From the NCBI GenBank assembly GCA_033557465.1, contig CM066033.1, positions 17,671,080-17,735,079 on the forward strand: DNA of 64,000 nucleotides, written 5' to 3'. The notes beneath the pieces were generated by a model. It ran no database searches and was not told the DNA's origin. It saw only the letters and a list, made by a program, of their open reading frames with translations. Shown here one piece after another: positions 21,971 through 34,229 of the stretch. Source of the stretch: Ichthyophis bannanicus (taxonomy: Eukaryota; Chordata; Amphibia; Gymnophiona; Ichthyophiidae). Positions within the stretch are counted from its first letter, which is position 1. Every line of letters begins with the position of its first letter. Both the position numbers and the translations under genes were made by a program.

Positions 21971-22084
21971 GTTATTCAATTGTTAATCCTGATGTCATAG
22001 TCAAGATTAAAAAGGAAGATGAGAAATATTTCACTCAGCACTGTGAGTGGGAGGGAAAAGAAAACTTTAATGACCCAACAATGA
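21971..22084 (+). CDS. KRAB zinc-finger gene, exon 3 (KRAB B-like region)
   Basis: The acceptor TTTCTTATTTACAG ends at 21970 and the donor ATGA|GTAAGT is at 22084/22085. The exon is 114 nt, phase 1 to phase 1, and keeps the frame. It encodes GYSIVNPDVIVKIKKEDEKY, then FTQHCEWEG. The G-[YF]-x-[IV]-x-x-P-D-[VL]-[IL]-x-[KR]-[IL]-[EK] pattern is the short KRAB B box that strengthens repression. The acidic and aromatic tail is a linker. Confidence 0.88.
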
Positions 22085-22241
22085 GTAAGTAAATGTTTTG
22101 GATTTAAGGGCTTTGCATTTTGAGATCACAGGAGTTGAGGTGATTACTATCAGACATTTGTTGACTTAAAATTAATTTACTAATTTAGGTTTGTCAGATC
22201 ATCCCTTATGAATCCTTTTAGATATTTTTTTTTCATCACAG

Positions 22242-22355
22242 GTCTTCCGATTGTAACATCGGTGTTCTCACTGAGTGTTAAGCAAGAGGATGATCTCCCC
22301 TTCATGGATCATCCTGACTCAGAGATGATTGAGCAGATCCACCCTCCTGTAACAA
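22242..22355 (+). CDS. KRAB zinc-finger gene, exon 4 (linker)
   Basis: The acceptor TTTTTTTTCATCACAG ends at 22241 and the donor AACAA|GTAAGT at 22355/22356. Again 114 nt and phase 1-1. It encodes SLPIVTSVFSLSVKQEDD and an acidic continuation. The V-K-Q-E-[ED] stretch parallels R-I-K-K-E/K-Q-E blocks that recur in linker exons of such genes, suggesting exon duplication. No known fold. A consensus sumoylation-like VKQE is visible, function inferred only. Confidence 0.8.
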
Positions 22356-23499
22356 GTAAGTATAAAATTCCTACTGGACGTCTTACTAAGGTCAGCATGT
22401 GCCATTTAGGGCTTCAGCGCCGGTGGGATAAGAGGCCTTTGTCCTCTCCCTCCCTCCCACTGTGTTTCCATTCTTTTGATGGAGTAGTCTAGCTGCGGAG
22501 CCGTAGGGGGCAGCTGATGGAGGAGTGAGACCTGTGGGCGGGATCAGGATTGAAGCATGTGTGTGTGGTTGAAAGGGCTGGTGGGGTTTGGGGGCGATGG
22601 AGGGGCTTCTCCATTGTTGCAGGGGGGGGGAACATGATTGATGAGCATGATACCATCTGATTTAGCCAAGGAGGCATAACCTAAGAACTTTAGTGGCCCA
22701 GGGGAGGTGAAGTTCAGTTTTTGCAGTTCTGGTGGGTTAAGACAAGCCACAGTAGATAATGTAATTTACAGTAATGCATTTTAATATTAATGAACTGACT
22801 GAGATGATTATACATTCAATACATATCAACAGTCCTTAAGGGTTTGCGTGCAGGTGTTCAAAGGGTCACTGATGCGCTGTGAAGCTTTTAGGCAGGGTTG
22901 AGTCGGCTCTGGCAGAGGTAAGGTGAGCAACGGGGTGCAAATGTTCAAAGGGTCACTGCACTACTCTGCTCTGCTGCTGTTGCCCCCTCCCCCCCCAAAA
23001 TGGTGCTGCTGTAGGCCAACATCTGTTCCAGTTTGTGGCTGTGTCCAGCCTTGTTCGGAGAGCAGAGGTGGAAGAGAATATTTGAAGGATCAGGGAAGGC
23101 TTCCTTTAGCATATTAGCAAGGAAATGCCTGTAAAATTATATATAGGTGATACAGTGAGGGCATTCCCAGAGGCCTTTAGCCAGTGCTGGAGAAAGGGGA
23201 CTTTTTGCATATTTGGTGACTCGTTGGAAGAGGAAAACATGTTGGGAAGACGTGGTTGTGGGGCTGGAAGGGCTGGTGGAGCTGAGACTGGCCTTGGATC
23301 CTAGGCAGTATTTACTGGGAATCTCCAGCTTGTGCTCTAATTATGCTGAGAATTCAAATCCCAACTGTCATGAACAACGAGGAGATGAATGTCAGCTGCA
23401 TTAAAATAAGCTCTGATCCCCCAAATCCAATATCAAGGTATCCAGGGGTGAGATGAAAACATTTAATAAAGTAGTTGCCAAACAGACCCCTGTGGGCCA

Positions 23500-23690
23500 C
23501 CATAATACAGTAGGTATTTTGCAGAGTCTATTAGCATTTATTGACACCTAAAAAAACACATCTTGATGAATAGGAACAGAAGCAATTCAGAGCTACATCA
23601 GTAAAGCCAGTTTGTTCTAAGCGTGTTAATCGAAGGGTTCGGTGATTACAGCAAAAGCTGCCCTTAGGTCACGCTGCATTACCAGGATGT
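23500..23690 (-). pseudogene. L2-like LINE reverse-transcriptase relic
   Basis: The minus strand shows DLRAAFAVI and, in another frame, LRLTRLEQTGLTDVALNCF then YSS. These parallel the 'DL-AAFDTVDH--LL-RL---GI-G-AL-WF-SYLS' block of L2-type RTs. Frames are broken and boundaries uncertain. Only this block is recognisable. Confidence 0.4.
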
Positions 23691-23799
23691 GTCTAAGGCT
23701 ATCCTGGCAGCTAACTCTCTCATCCAGCTTAACTGACATTGCATGTGGGGGGGGGGGAGTTATTTATTTTGGTATTTATCCATTTTAAGACACCAGCAA

Positions 23800-25545
23800 A
23801 AGCATTTACAGAAGCACGCATTCAGGTGTGCCCGCGCCTGAGGGCCTCGCCAGAGGGCCCTTTGGCATGGCCTTTAGGCGGGGACGATACCGTTTGCCAA
23901 ACTTTTAGTCCTTATAAAATTGCACCATCCGAACAAAAGAGCCACGACAAATAAGCAAGTGACTAAAGCACGAGGAAACAGCACCGAACAATACAGACAC
24001 AGACTGAACTCTACTGAATCGTGAGTAAGCTCTCATGCACATTGCTTACCCACACAGAAACAACCACTTAAGCCCTCTGCCGCATTAATGTAGGCTTACA
24101 CATAAGTACATACCGCTCTCAACCACCCCTAAGCACCACTTTGCATATAACTTTCACCTCAGTGGCTCACTCTTTATCAAGCATAAAGCAAAGAAAACTT
24201 ACACAATGAGCAAAAATCTATTCACCTTAATCCTCCTCGCACTCTCTACTCTTCAAACCCAAATACATAAATGCTGGAGAAACCACTATACTCACATCAG
24301 CTCAACTGATCCCAATCATACATTCAAGCAAATATGCAACTCATAAGATACATCCAAACTAATATCAACATAACAGATCATGAAGAATCCATGCAGAAGC
24401 AGTCCCATCCAAGACTCAACAATATACCCTACTCAAATGTGCACTAATCAATGCTGGATTAATCTGAAACAAATTCCACACAATAATGGATTACATACAA
24501 AACCGGAATATAGATGTGTATCACTGAAATATAGCTCTCCGACTCAGACAACGCAATTATAAACCAAATTACATCTCAACAGTACACAATACATAACTCC
24601 ACAAGACATTCATGAAGAGGTGGAGGAGTTCTAATCATAGCAGAGGCACATCTAAACCTCACTATAACCTCCTCCTTTTACTCAAAAGGAAGCAACATGA
24701 TAACAATTTCAAATAGGCACCTAGCATTATGCCTCATATACAGAGCCCCAAGTTCTGGTGAAGAGCTCTCAAGCATCCTAGAGCTAGTGTGCTCCATGCT
24801 ACACAGAACAAACCTCTCCTCATCCTAGAAGACCCTAACCTCCCATCGCTTGCACAGCATGACACAGCTACCTTTCTGGAAGCAATGAAGGTTCTACATT
24901 ATACCCAAATGGTGAACACTCCAACCCACAAGAAAGGGAGGGATCCTTGACCTCACCTTTTCACCCAACCAGTTTATTACCCAAAACCTATTAACACGCC
25001 TAACAGTCACACCAATCCGAAGTTCGGACCACCAAATAGCCACCTTCTCCATTAATGCACCCGTAACGGAAAGGATGCCAGAGACAACCCTGAAGGAAAG
25101 AAGGAGATTTCAGACCTTAAACAAGGAAAAATTCCTAGAGCAAGTACTACCAGAGTGTGAGCAAAATACAACATATCTTGACTCCATCCATCATCACCAG
25201 CTGGAACAAAACACTCCACAAGGCATCAATAGCACCAACCCAACCATTCCAAGAAACAGAAGAAAACACAATGCTCCATGGTTCTCAAGTGAAATCAACG
25301 AACAGAAGAAACAACTAAGGAAATTGGAGAGACTATGGCATCAAACCAAAGACCAACACCATCTCACAAAATACAACGAAATGCAAGCCATGTACTTTGA
25401 ATCCATATAATCATCCAAGTTCTACACCCTGTTCTATGTAAAGTTGGTTTTGTTGACATGTTTTCTGTAAATCACCCTCAATTAATGATAGGGTGGTATA
25501 AAAACCTGTTAAATACATGAAAATAAATAAATAAATAAATGTATT
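23800..25545 (+). mobile_element. LINE (+) with 5' UTR and endonuclease, RT deleted
   Basis: The 5' part (23815-23900, GCCTGAGGGCCTCGCCAGAGGGCCC) is the reverse complement of LINE 5' sequence at 38040-38070 and 49690-49730. An ATG at 24206 opens a hydrophobic leader (MSKNLFTLILLALSTLQTQ). After frame breaks, KCALINAGLI (about 24438) marks the start of the endonuclease. Endonuclease and linker pieces continue to 25410, and then the sequence jumps straight to a 3' tail (TAGGGTGGTATAAAAACC...(AAAT)n) ending near 25545. The RT is missing, so this is an internally deleted copy. Confidence 0.75.
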
Positions 25546-25548
25546 TTG

Positions 25549-27994
25549 TGGTACCCAAGAAAGAGAGTTCCTATCATCGTATTTTCAACCTCAAGTATGT
25601 CAATAGGTCACTGCGGGTACTGTGCTTTTGTATGGAAACCTTTTGGTCCGTAATAATGACTGAAGCAGAGAATTTGTGACAGCCTTGGATCTTACAGAAG
25701 CCTATCTCTGTCTGTCTCTATCCGCCTGTATCATCAGTGTTACTTAAGGTTTGTGGGCCCCATGGGAACCTTTCAGTTTCAGACCCATTTGGCCTTGCAA
25801 CGGCTCCTCGGACCTTCACGAAGATTATGGTAGTTGTGGCAGCAGCTCTGTGGAGCAATCTGGACAACTGGTTGATTTGAGTGAAGTCACTAGAGATAAG
25901 CATGTCAGCAATGCAGTGAGTCCTCACCACCCTACAGAACCTCGGCTGGGTAGTCAACACGGTCCAAAGTCACCTCATGCTCTCTCAGGATCTCATATAT
26001 GTGGGAGGCATGGTTCGATACCAGCCAGAGCTGTTTTTTTTTCTGCTGGAAAAGTGGATGCTGAAGCTACAATCACAGATTCAACTTTTCTCATGCCAGC
26101 AGGTCCAGTTAGCGTGGTCTTATCTTAGATTTTGGGGTCCATGGCAGCAATGTTGGATCTCATTCCCTGTGCCAGGGCGCACAGTCTGTCCACTGCAGAG
26201 GACCCTGCTGTCACATTAGTTTCCTCAACAGCATTCACTCTCAAGGAAGCTACTATGCCTGGTGGAGGTCTGCAGCAGCCTGACTTGGTGGTTGGATTCC
26301 TCCAAATTGTTGAAGAGGATGTCACTGGAGTCACTGGACTGGCCAGTAGTGACAGCAGACACCAGCCTCTCTGGATGTGGAGCACATTTGTTTGTCACAT
26401 GTCACGCAGGGACGGTGGTCTGCAGAACAGAATGCGTGGTTGATCAGTCGTCTGGAAATGTGTGCTGTCTGGCTAGTGCTCCAAGCCTTTCTGCTGATAG
26501 TACATCACAAGGCCATGCAAGTCTTTTCGGACAATGCCACCATGGTAGCATACATTAAGCATCAAAGGGGCACAGGAAACATGCTGTTGGCAGAGAAGAT
26601 TTCTCTGCTACTTAAGTGGGTGAATATGAATCTTCTAGGATTGTCTGTGGCCCACATTACAGGGATACAGAACATGCAAACAGACTTTCTCAGCTGTCAT
26701 CAGTTGTATCCTGAGGAATGGACCCTGGGGCAGTTGGTCTTTCTCAGTCTGACCTGATGATGGGGATTGCTGGGTAATGGACCTGAAAGTATCTGCCACC
26801 AATGCCAAAGTAGCCCAGTTCTTCAGCCACTATCGGGGAAGGATTCCAAGGGACTCGATGTGTTAGCATTTCCACTGTGGCCTCTAATAGGTCATTTACT
26901 CCAGCTCATCGAAGTGCACTGGAGGGTAGTGGTGTTGATTGCTCCCAATTGGCCTCAGAGACCATGGTATGCTGACCTCATTCAACTGGTGGTGGTTGCA
27001 AGCAAGACCCGATCTGTTGTCATAGGGTCCATTCCTGACGCTTGAGAGGGTGCACCTGAGGAAACAATGTTATTCAGTGCAGGTCATCGCCATGCTGTTT
27101 CTCACTCATAAGTGTTCCACCTCTGGGTTTGGCAAGTCATCAAGACTTGAGACCATTGTGGGCCACTGTCCCAAATGTCATAGCTTTTTTTACAGGCTGG
27201 TGTGTAGAAGGGCGAAGCCTTGCATTCCCTCCAGGTGCAGGTCACTGCTCTTGCTTGTTATCGGGGTTGCATTCAGAACCTCTTTGTCGTCTCATCCTGA
27301 TGTTCTCCACTTTCTCAGAGTGGTCAGATAGTTGCGACTACTACTGCATCCCGCAGTATCAGCTTGGGACCTTAATTTGGTTTTGACCGGTTCTCTCTTT
27401 GAGCCCTTAGGGACTGCATCTCTGAAAGATCTCACACCAAAGATGGTGTTTCTGGTGGCCATTTGCTGAGCTTGGAGGATCTTGGAACTGCAGGTGTTAT
27501 CCTGTAAAGAGCCCTTTCTTATCCTTTCCAAAGAAACAGTTGTGTTGCACACGGTGCCTTCCTTCTTGTCCAAGGGAGTGTCGGCGTGCCACATGAATCA
27601 GGCTGTGCTTTTGCCAAGGTTTCCAGATATGGAGGATCTGCAGCTCCATCTTTTGGATGTGTGTAGAGTGCTCTATCATTATCTGAAAAGGACGGAATCG
27701 GTTTGCAAGACGGACCATCTTTTTATCCTTTTATGGGGACCCTTGCAAGGGTGAGGTGACCTCAAAGGCTTCCAGTACAAGATGGCTAAAGGAGGCACCA
27801 TTGGGATTGCACGCCCATTCCCCTAGAGCTCAGGCAGCAGTGTGGGTGGTCTTGTACCGCCTGCAGATATCTGCAAAGCTGCTACTTGGTCTTTGTTGCA
27901 TACCTTTGTCTGGCACTGTCGGTTAGATCTTCAAGCATGTGCTGATGCATGGTTCGGTGCACGGGTGTTGCAGGCCAGACTTGCTGGTCCTGCC
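25549..27994 (+). mobile_element. DIRS-5, decayed DIRS element (+), 5' truncated
   Basis: It begins inside RT (YFVVPKKES, abutting the LINE tail), then RT palm remnants with APRTFTKIMVVVAAAL (about 25795-25850), and RNase H between 26120 and 26700 (SLSGCGAHLF, VFSDNATMVAYI, NMQTDFLS). The methyltransferase-like end follows (VVLIAPNWPQRPWYADL, about 26930-26990) and then a tyrosine recombinase to 27994. Gag and the left end are lost. Many stops and shifts; older than DIRS-3 and DIRS-4 by eye. Confidence 0.8.
27050..27994 (+). pseudogene. DIRS-5 tyrosine recombinase remnant
   Basis: Recognisable blocks are VLYHYLKRTESVCKTDHLFIL (about 27668-27730), PRAQAAVWVV (27823-27850), ISAKLLLGLCCIPLSGTVG (the region equivalent to ICRAATWSSL.TF..HYR) and a C-terminal tail to 27994. 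These follow the order of DIRS-3 and DIRS-4. The catalytic His-x-x-Arg is not preserved in one frame. It ends directly at the TGTTAGACGG end of solo LTR-2. Confidence 0.7.
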
Positions 27995-29495
27995 TGTTAG
28001 ACGGCTGCCTGGGTGAGAATCTTCAACAGTCTTGGCAAGTGCATATATCTATATGATTTGCAAGGTATTGTGGGCAATGTAGTTCATTCACACCAGACAC
28101 AGCTGCTGACAATAATTTAGCTGTGCTCTTGGGTAAAGCCAATAAGATATTTATTTATGGGGTTATTTCTCCCAACACAGATATGCTTGGTAGCACATAA
28201 ATCAGGTAACTTGCTTTCAGTGTTAACTTGGAAAAACAAAGTCAAAATCAGGAAAACAACAAATGAAAAGCCACAAAGCAAGAAACAAACTGTTCTTTTC
28301 AGGTTAACTTCTGATTACTTCCCACCTAGATTCAGAAGTGATTCTCTCCTAGCTCACAAACAATTAGGTAAGGCTTAATTGCTAGCAGTTATCCAGCTGA
28401 AACCCCTTAGCTGGCTTGCTTTCTACTGTGTGGGTCAAATCCTGCTTCAGGAGCTTTTCTGAGTAGATTAAAGAACAAGTTTATATTTCTTTGTGATGGT
28501 TGCTGTACTTTGTAACAGAAAGTTACCAACGGAGTTTAGATAGAGAGCAGTCCATATAAATAGGATCTTCATCTGCTATTATTCCCCCTTGTTCAACAAG
28601 CATGGGTTCAATATCATGGATTGGCACAGATGAATCTCTCAATGGAGCACTTTCAGGAGAATACTTGTTTCCCTGCTGTCTTTCAAGGTTATAGCTAGGG
28701 CATAGATCAGTGTTCATACCTGAGCTTCCATTGCTGCTAGCGTTCCTCTCTATATAGCCTGGCCAGTATGTAGTCCAGTTCTTATGTCCAGCCTTCCAAT
28801 CCAGATCCCTGGACACTGGATCTCTCTTCACATACCTTCTGGCACAGGTCTTAGGGTCCCTTCCACGTGCAGCCGTCTCCCTCACAGGTTGCCTCTGGTG
28901 ATTCCTAGCTCTGCAGCACCATTCCTCTGGCTTTCCCCAGTCTAATGGTGTATGCTGGCCCTTGGAATACCTCCCAGTATACGTACTGCTTTGGACTCTT
29001 CTAGACCTCTCAAAGGCTTTTCTCTTCCTTCTTTCCAAAGGGTCTCTTTCCCTCTCTGTCCGTCCGGTTTGGCTTCTGCTTCTGATGATCCTTCAGATGA
29101 AACTGATGATCAAACTCAAGCTGATTCTCAGGATACTGAGGACAATTCTCTGGATATCCAAGGTGATCATGAAGATGGTCATCTGTAGAATAAACTCTAC
29201 TCTTATTCTGCTTAGATGAGTGCTCCTCCCTAACACAGCGCAGCTGTGCTGAATCAGGCCCTGCCCTTTGAGATGAGTGCTTAGGGATTACCTCATAGCC
29301 CTCCTGATTGAACACACGTTTCCCCACTTCAGCTCCTCTAATGGCTGTTGGAAACCTGGTGCATTCTGGGACTGGTAGTCTTTTATGGGAAAATTCTGTT
29401 TTCTTATTTCTACCAGAACTGACAGGTTGCTTGTTCAGAGTCACTTCACCTTTACTATAGCTCCTTCCTGAGCTATGATAAGCTTCCTTATCACA
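27995..29495 (-). mobile_element. solo LTR 'LTR-2' (same family as the 57-64 kb gypsy element)
   Basis: On the + strand it runs from TGTTAGACGGCTGCCTGGGT to AGCTTCCTTATCACA and aligns along its length with 57299-58830 and 62510-64000, with scattered differences. A polyadenylation signal (AATAAA complement, TTTATT near 28148) is retained. No target duplication is found: the left flank is CCTGCC and the right AGAGGC. The left flank is DIRS-5 (+) and the right flank DIRS-2 (-), so a rearrangement occurred here. Confidence 0.9.
28523..29495 (-). pseudogene. LTR-encoded open frame, LTR-2 copy
   Basis: On the minus strand the frame runs from the LTR start (CDKEAYHSSGRSYSKGE...) to about 29010. After a one-step frame change it resumes (29038-28523) to the end YMDCSLSKLRW. 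Together it covers the same length as the copy at 57892-58830. The protein is basic in the middle (clusters such as KQKPNRTDREGKR) and acidic near the end (EPMLVEQGG...ADED). No known domain is recognised. Confidence 0.6.
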
Positions 29496-31105
29496 AGAGG
29501 CAAGCAGAACCCTGCTCAACCTGTCTGCCAGGAACTTCTCCTGGCCAGGGAGATAAACAGCTTTGAGAAAAATGTTGTGCCTGAGCGCAAAAGAGCAAAG
29601 GGCCTGCGCCTCCTGACACAGGAGCTTGGACCCAGTGCCTCCCTGTTTGCTCACATAGAACATGGCCACTTGATTGTCCGTCTGTACCAGAACAGACTGG
29701 TGAGCCAAGGTGTGAGAGAAGGTTTTGAGGGCTAAGCGAATAGCCCAGAGTTCCAGTAGGTTGATCTGTTGCGTGGCCTCCCATGGAGACCACAGGCCCT
29801 GGGTGCACTTGTCCAAACAATGTGCACCCCAGCCTGCAAGGAGGCATCTGTCGTCAACACCACTGTGGGAACAGGCACCTGAAAAGGCACCCCCTGTAGC
29901 AAGTTGTAGCAACTGTAGGGAGTTCAGGAATGGTTTGGACACCCACACTTTGTCTGCGAGGCTGCCTGTGGCTTGCTTCCACTGAGTGCTGAGGCACCAC
30001 TGTGCAGGTCTCATGTGGAGGCAGGCATTGGGAGTCACATGCACTGTCAATGCCATGTGGCCTAGGAGCCTCAGACAGAGTCTGACAGAAACCCGTGACA
30101 TGCTTAGAAACTGGTTTGCCAAGTCTATGAGCCTTTGTGCCCTGTCTTCTGGCAAGTAAGCCTTTGCTTGCAGGGAGTCCAGCCGCGCCCCTATGAACTC
30201 CAGGTTCTGGGAGGGGAGCAAAGTGGACTTTGCGAAGTTTATGACAAAGCCTAGGTGAAGAAGGGAGACAGTTCGGAGGGTGGCTTTCCTGGCCTCCTGG
30301 TAAGTCTGACCCCTGATGAGCCAGTCGTCCAGGTAGGGGAAGACAAAAACACCTTGATTCCTCAAGTAGGCCGCCGCCACCACTGCCAGGCACTTCATAA
30401 AGACCCGTGGGGCGGAGGTTAGGCCAAAAGGCAGTACTCTGTACTGGTAATGGTTTCCTCCCACAATGAACCTGAGGTACTTTCTGTGGTCTGAATGAAT
30501 GAGGACGTGAGTGTACGCATCCTTTAGATCTAAGGAGCATAGCCAATCTCCCTGCTGGAGGTAGGGCAGAAGTGTTCCAAGGGTAAGCATCTTGAACTTC
30601 TCTTTCTCCAAGAACTTGTTGAGATTCCTGAGGTCGAGAATAGGCCTGAGGCCACCGGTTCTCTTTGGTACGAGGAAGTACCTGGAATAGAAACCGTGAC
30701 CTTGCAGGCGGGGAGGTACAGGCTCTTTGGTACGAGGAAGTACCTGGAATAGAAACCGTGACCTTGCAGGCGGGGAGGTACAGACTCCACCGCCTTGTCT
30801 AGAAGCAGACCTTGAAGTTCTTGAACGAGGAGGTCTGTGTGCAGAGGAGGCCTTGGAGGCTCTCTTGGGAAGTAGGGAGGAGGCAACTGCTGGAAATGGA
30901 GCATATAGCCCTTGTGAACTATGCTCAATACCCAAGCATCTCCTGTAATGGGTGGCCACCTGTGGACAAACAGGGCTAGATGACCTCCTGTGCAGGGATG
31001 GGGCAGCAGAGGTGGAAAGGCTATGCTGTGGGAGTCAAAAACCCACTCCCTGCTGAGTGGGAGCAGGAGCCGGAGGCTTGGGGGTCTTCTGCCTACAGAG
31101 CCCAT
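29496..31105 (-). pseudogene. DIRS-2 reverse transcriptase-RNase H
   Basis: RT blocks are GFYSRYFLVPKRTGGLRPILDL, LDLKDAYTHVLIH, LPFGLTSAPRVF and the active site VFPYLDDWLIRG. RNase H follows with INLLELWAIRL (Glu), VQTDNQVAMFYV (Asp) and KFLADRLSR (Asp), ending at 29496 where LTR-2 begins. The frame then reads on into the LTR. A 62-bp tandem duplication (about 30660-30783) near the RT start puts the upstream part in another frame. An intact protein would have continued into the methyltransferase-like domain, which is absent. Confidence 0.85.
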
Positions 31106-32820
31106 GTCCCTGCCCCTTGGTCTGCTGGGGAGCTGGGGAGGCCTGGTACTGAGGGAAAGGTTTGTAGGCAGGCGCCTTCCTCGGGTAAAAGGGCTTCTTA
31201 TCCGAGCCCTTCTTCTTATGAGAAGGGGCAGAAGTTTTTCTGGACAGGCTTGTCCTAGTCAGGTGCTCTGTTTCGAGCTCAGCAGCCTTCTCGGCCATGG
31301 GCTTGCCAAAAAGGTTTTCACCTCGGCAAGGGACATCGACCAACTTGTCCTGCACCCAGGGCTCGAGGTCCATTGACTGCAGCCATGCCTGGCGTCGGGC
31401 CCCGATGCTGGCTGCTGCTACACGGGCCGAAGCCTCGAAGCCATCGTAGGCCGCTCAGGACATGAACTTTGAGCATTCCCGGATTCCCGAGGACAAGGTC
31501 TTGAACCTCTGCAAAGGTTCCCCGGAGAGGCTAGCAGAGAACACGGCAATTTCCTTCGCCAGGTCTCGTAAGTACATGCCCATGTACAGCTGGTAGGACT
31601 GGACACGGCAAGCAAGCATCGAGCCCTGGAAGCACTTTCTGCCGAGCGCATCCAGGTTCCGGGCCTCCCTTCCGGGAGGCACCGCGGAGTGCATCTTCTG
31701 GCTCTTCAGACGATGCATGGCCGATTCCACCACCATGGAATGGTGCGGCAGCTGCGCCTTCTGGAATCCAGGGCTCTTACGGAGTCGATAGATGGAATTG
31801 ACCTGCTTGCTCAAAACCGGCGCCGAGGCCGGTGCCTCCCACATCCAGAAGAGGAGCTGCTCCAGCATCAGAGGAACCGGCACAGTAAAGGTCTCCTTCG
31901 GAGGAGAGTCATACTGGAGGGCCTCGAGCTCTTCAGCTCGAGGCTCCTCCTCGGGGTCCGAGGGAATCACCAAAGCCGTGGCCATATCCCGGACGAACTC
32001 CGAGAACCGGGTGTCCTCCGGGGGGGGGACCTACTCCGGGGCTTGGACTGCGGTGAGTCCGAAGGGACGCACCGAGTCCAAAAGGTGTCGGGGGACTCCT
32101 CGTCCTCAGTCTCCCACGCGGACTCCGACCGCACGGGCCTCGGTAGCACCCCCCCCCGACACCGAAGGCACCGGCGTCGACGCCCTCGGTCCCGAGCGGG
32201 AGGTCGAGGGTGACTGTGATCGAGGACGACTTCGAGCCTTCATGGTCTCGTGTATCGGCTCGGTCTCCGGGGTCGACTTAGACGTCGATGTCCCGATGGT
32301 CGGGGCAGATGCACCAGCGAGGCTGGCCATCAGCACCCGCTGCTGATCCATGAAGGCAGACAATCTGCACTCCAAGGCTGTCAGCCTGAGTCCAAGCTCA
32401 GGAGACTCAGCAGCTACCGACTCGGGCCCCGGCGGCGGCTCCCTAGGAGGAGAGTCCTCGAGGACAACAGGACTTACATGCCCGGCGGACTCCGGCTCTA
32501 TGCGAGGTATCTTGGATGGCTTCTCCTGCTCCAAGGGCCCGGGACGTCGGTCAGGGGTCCGAGACCTAGCCCCCGAGGAACCAGGGACCTCCTCCGACGA
32601 CGCCCTCACGAACTGCTTCTTCCTCTTATGTTCCCGATCGGGGGACCCCCTGTCCGAGGAACCCCAGCGATGCTCGGGGTCAGACTCCCGAGACGTGGAG
32701 GCCTCAGACGAGGTCCGGGGCCGGCCGGAGGCAGTCAGAAAAATCTGTTATTTCTGTTGCTGGTGGCTTCGTAGTGCCTTGGTGGACATTTTGCAGCACG
32801 GGACACAGACCTTAGGATCA
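31035..32820 (-). pseudogene. DIRS-2 Gag-like protein (main part)
   Basis: It resumes after the LINE cluster with DPKVCVPCCKMSTKALRS (32819 down), which completes the Cys-rich motif started at 38592. A Ser/Pro/Arg-rich segment (32609-32106) follows, then the conserved core 31985-31455 (EPRAEELEALQY, HHSMVVESAMHRLKS, YMGMYLRDL). After a stop near 31453 comes a basic tail to 31035 (GARRQAWLQSMDLEPW). It overlaps the pol frame slightly at 31105-31035, as in DIRS-4. Confidence 0.75.
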
Positions 32821-32925
32821 TTTATTTATTTATTTATTTAACAGTTCTTCTATGCCGCTCTATTTTAGATCAGAGCGGTTTACATTTAACATCAACTATA
32901 CAACACAGGGAACTTTGAGTTTTAT
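32821..32925 (-). mobile_element. short LINE tail
   Basis: TTTATTTATTTATTTATTTA followed by CTATGCCGCTC...GAGCGGTTTACA. It interrupts the DIRS-2 Gag exactly between the codons for GP and D of its Cys-rich motif and is itself followed by a second LINE tail. Confidence 0.7.
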
Positions 32926-33890
32926 TTATTTATTTATTTATTTATTTACTTAACAGTATTTCTAAACCGCCTTATCTTAATAATCAAGGTGGTATCACAG
33001 CAAACAATCAGGTCAAGTGAGTGTGTTATACATGCAGTGGGGGGAAATTGAGTGTGTGTTGTGTTGTGTGCTAGATTGGTGTGAGCTATTTACAGAGTGG
33101 GCTATATACAGTGGTGCAAAAACAAGTTCCATGCATACATTGGTTAGGCGGGATCATGTGCTGTTGTTCATTCTCTGAAGTTATGTGATGTGTCCATAGT
33201 GTTCTATGAACAGTATGGTTTTCAGCTGTTTTCTGAAGTCTTTTAGGTCTGTAGTGGCCCTCAAGTCGTCCGGGAGTTTGTTCCATATTGTTGGAGCGGC
33301 CATTGAGAGTGCTCTGTCTGTTGTGTCCTTGCGTGTGTGTTTGTATTCACTTGGGGTGCTGACTGTTGTGGGTTTGTTTTCTTCTGGGACGCGTACTGGT
33401 GTCTGATTGTATGAGGGTGTGTAGGCTGTTGGCTGATGTATGGTGTTTTATCTTGAATATGTTTATGATAGTTTTGTATTTGATGCGTGCACCGATTGGA
33501 AGCCAGTGTAAGTCCTTTAAGGTGGGTGTGATGTGCTCCTGTCTTGCAGTTCCTGATAGGATTCGTGCAGCAGTGTTTTGTGCTAGTTGTAGAGGTTTGA
33601 GGGCTTGTTTCGGTAGGCCAAGGTATATCGGATTGCAGAAGTCCAGTAGTGGGGTTATCAGTGCTTGACAGACGGTACGGAAGTGTTCCGGGGCAAGGAG
33701 CGGCTTTAGTCTCCTGATGATTCGCATCTTGTAGTAGGCTTTTTGGATTGTTTTGTCTATGTGTGGATTGAGATTGAGTTTATTGTCCAGAGTAACTCCG
33801 AGGTATCTCACTTCTGATCTTATTGGTATAGTGGTGCTTTGTATCTTTAAATTTGGTAGTGTCATCAGAAAGGAAGGGGTGAATTTGGTT
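32926..33890 (-). mobile_element. LINE-B, 5'-truncated LINE
   Basis: On the minus strand the RT C-terminal part is open (33865-33347: YLGVTLDNKLNLNPHI, then FRTVCQALITPLLDFCN). The terminal block WNKLPDDLRATTDLKDFRKQ (about 33286-33220) and 3' UTR follow, ending in the TTTATTTATT tail at 32926. No endonuclease or YADD box remains. From 33890 to 34229 there is a short relic with NLGAIFDASL (about 33960) and the 3' UTR of LINE-C. Confidence 0.8.
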
Positions 33891-34229
33891 GATGTTATAA
33901 AGGAAGAAATGGCAAGTCTTGGCTAGGAGTTGGATATGAGTAGAGAGGCGTCAAAGATAGCACCCAGGTTACAGGCCGGAGAGACAGGAAGGATTAAAGA
34001 GTTATCCACAGAGACTGAGAAAGGGGGTAGAGGAGGGGAGGCATTGTGGGGAAAGATTTACAATAAACAGGGAGATCAACTTGGAAGTAACTGGGGGAAA
34101 CTATGTACATTCTATAACTCTATACATTGTATTACACTGGTACCTGAATTCAGGCAGAACATATCTACATCTTATTTACACTGGGGTCTTAATTCTATTT
34201 CAGTGGGTACATTCTGAGCGATCAGTTGA

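Noticed and set aside
31689..32841. Long + strand frames opposite DIRS-2 Gag
   Set aside because: They are shadows of the GC-rich Gag coding strand; the conserved match to DIRS-1 is on the minus strand.
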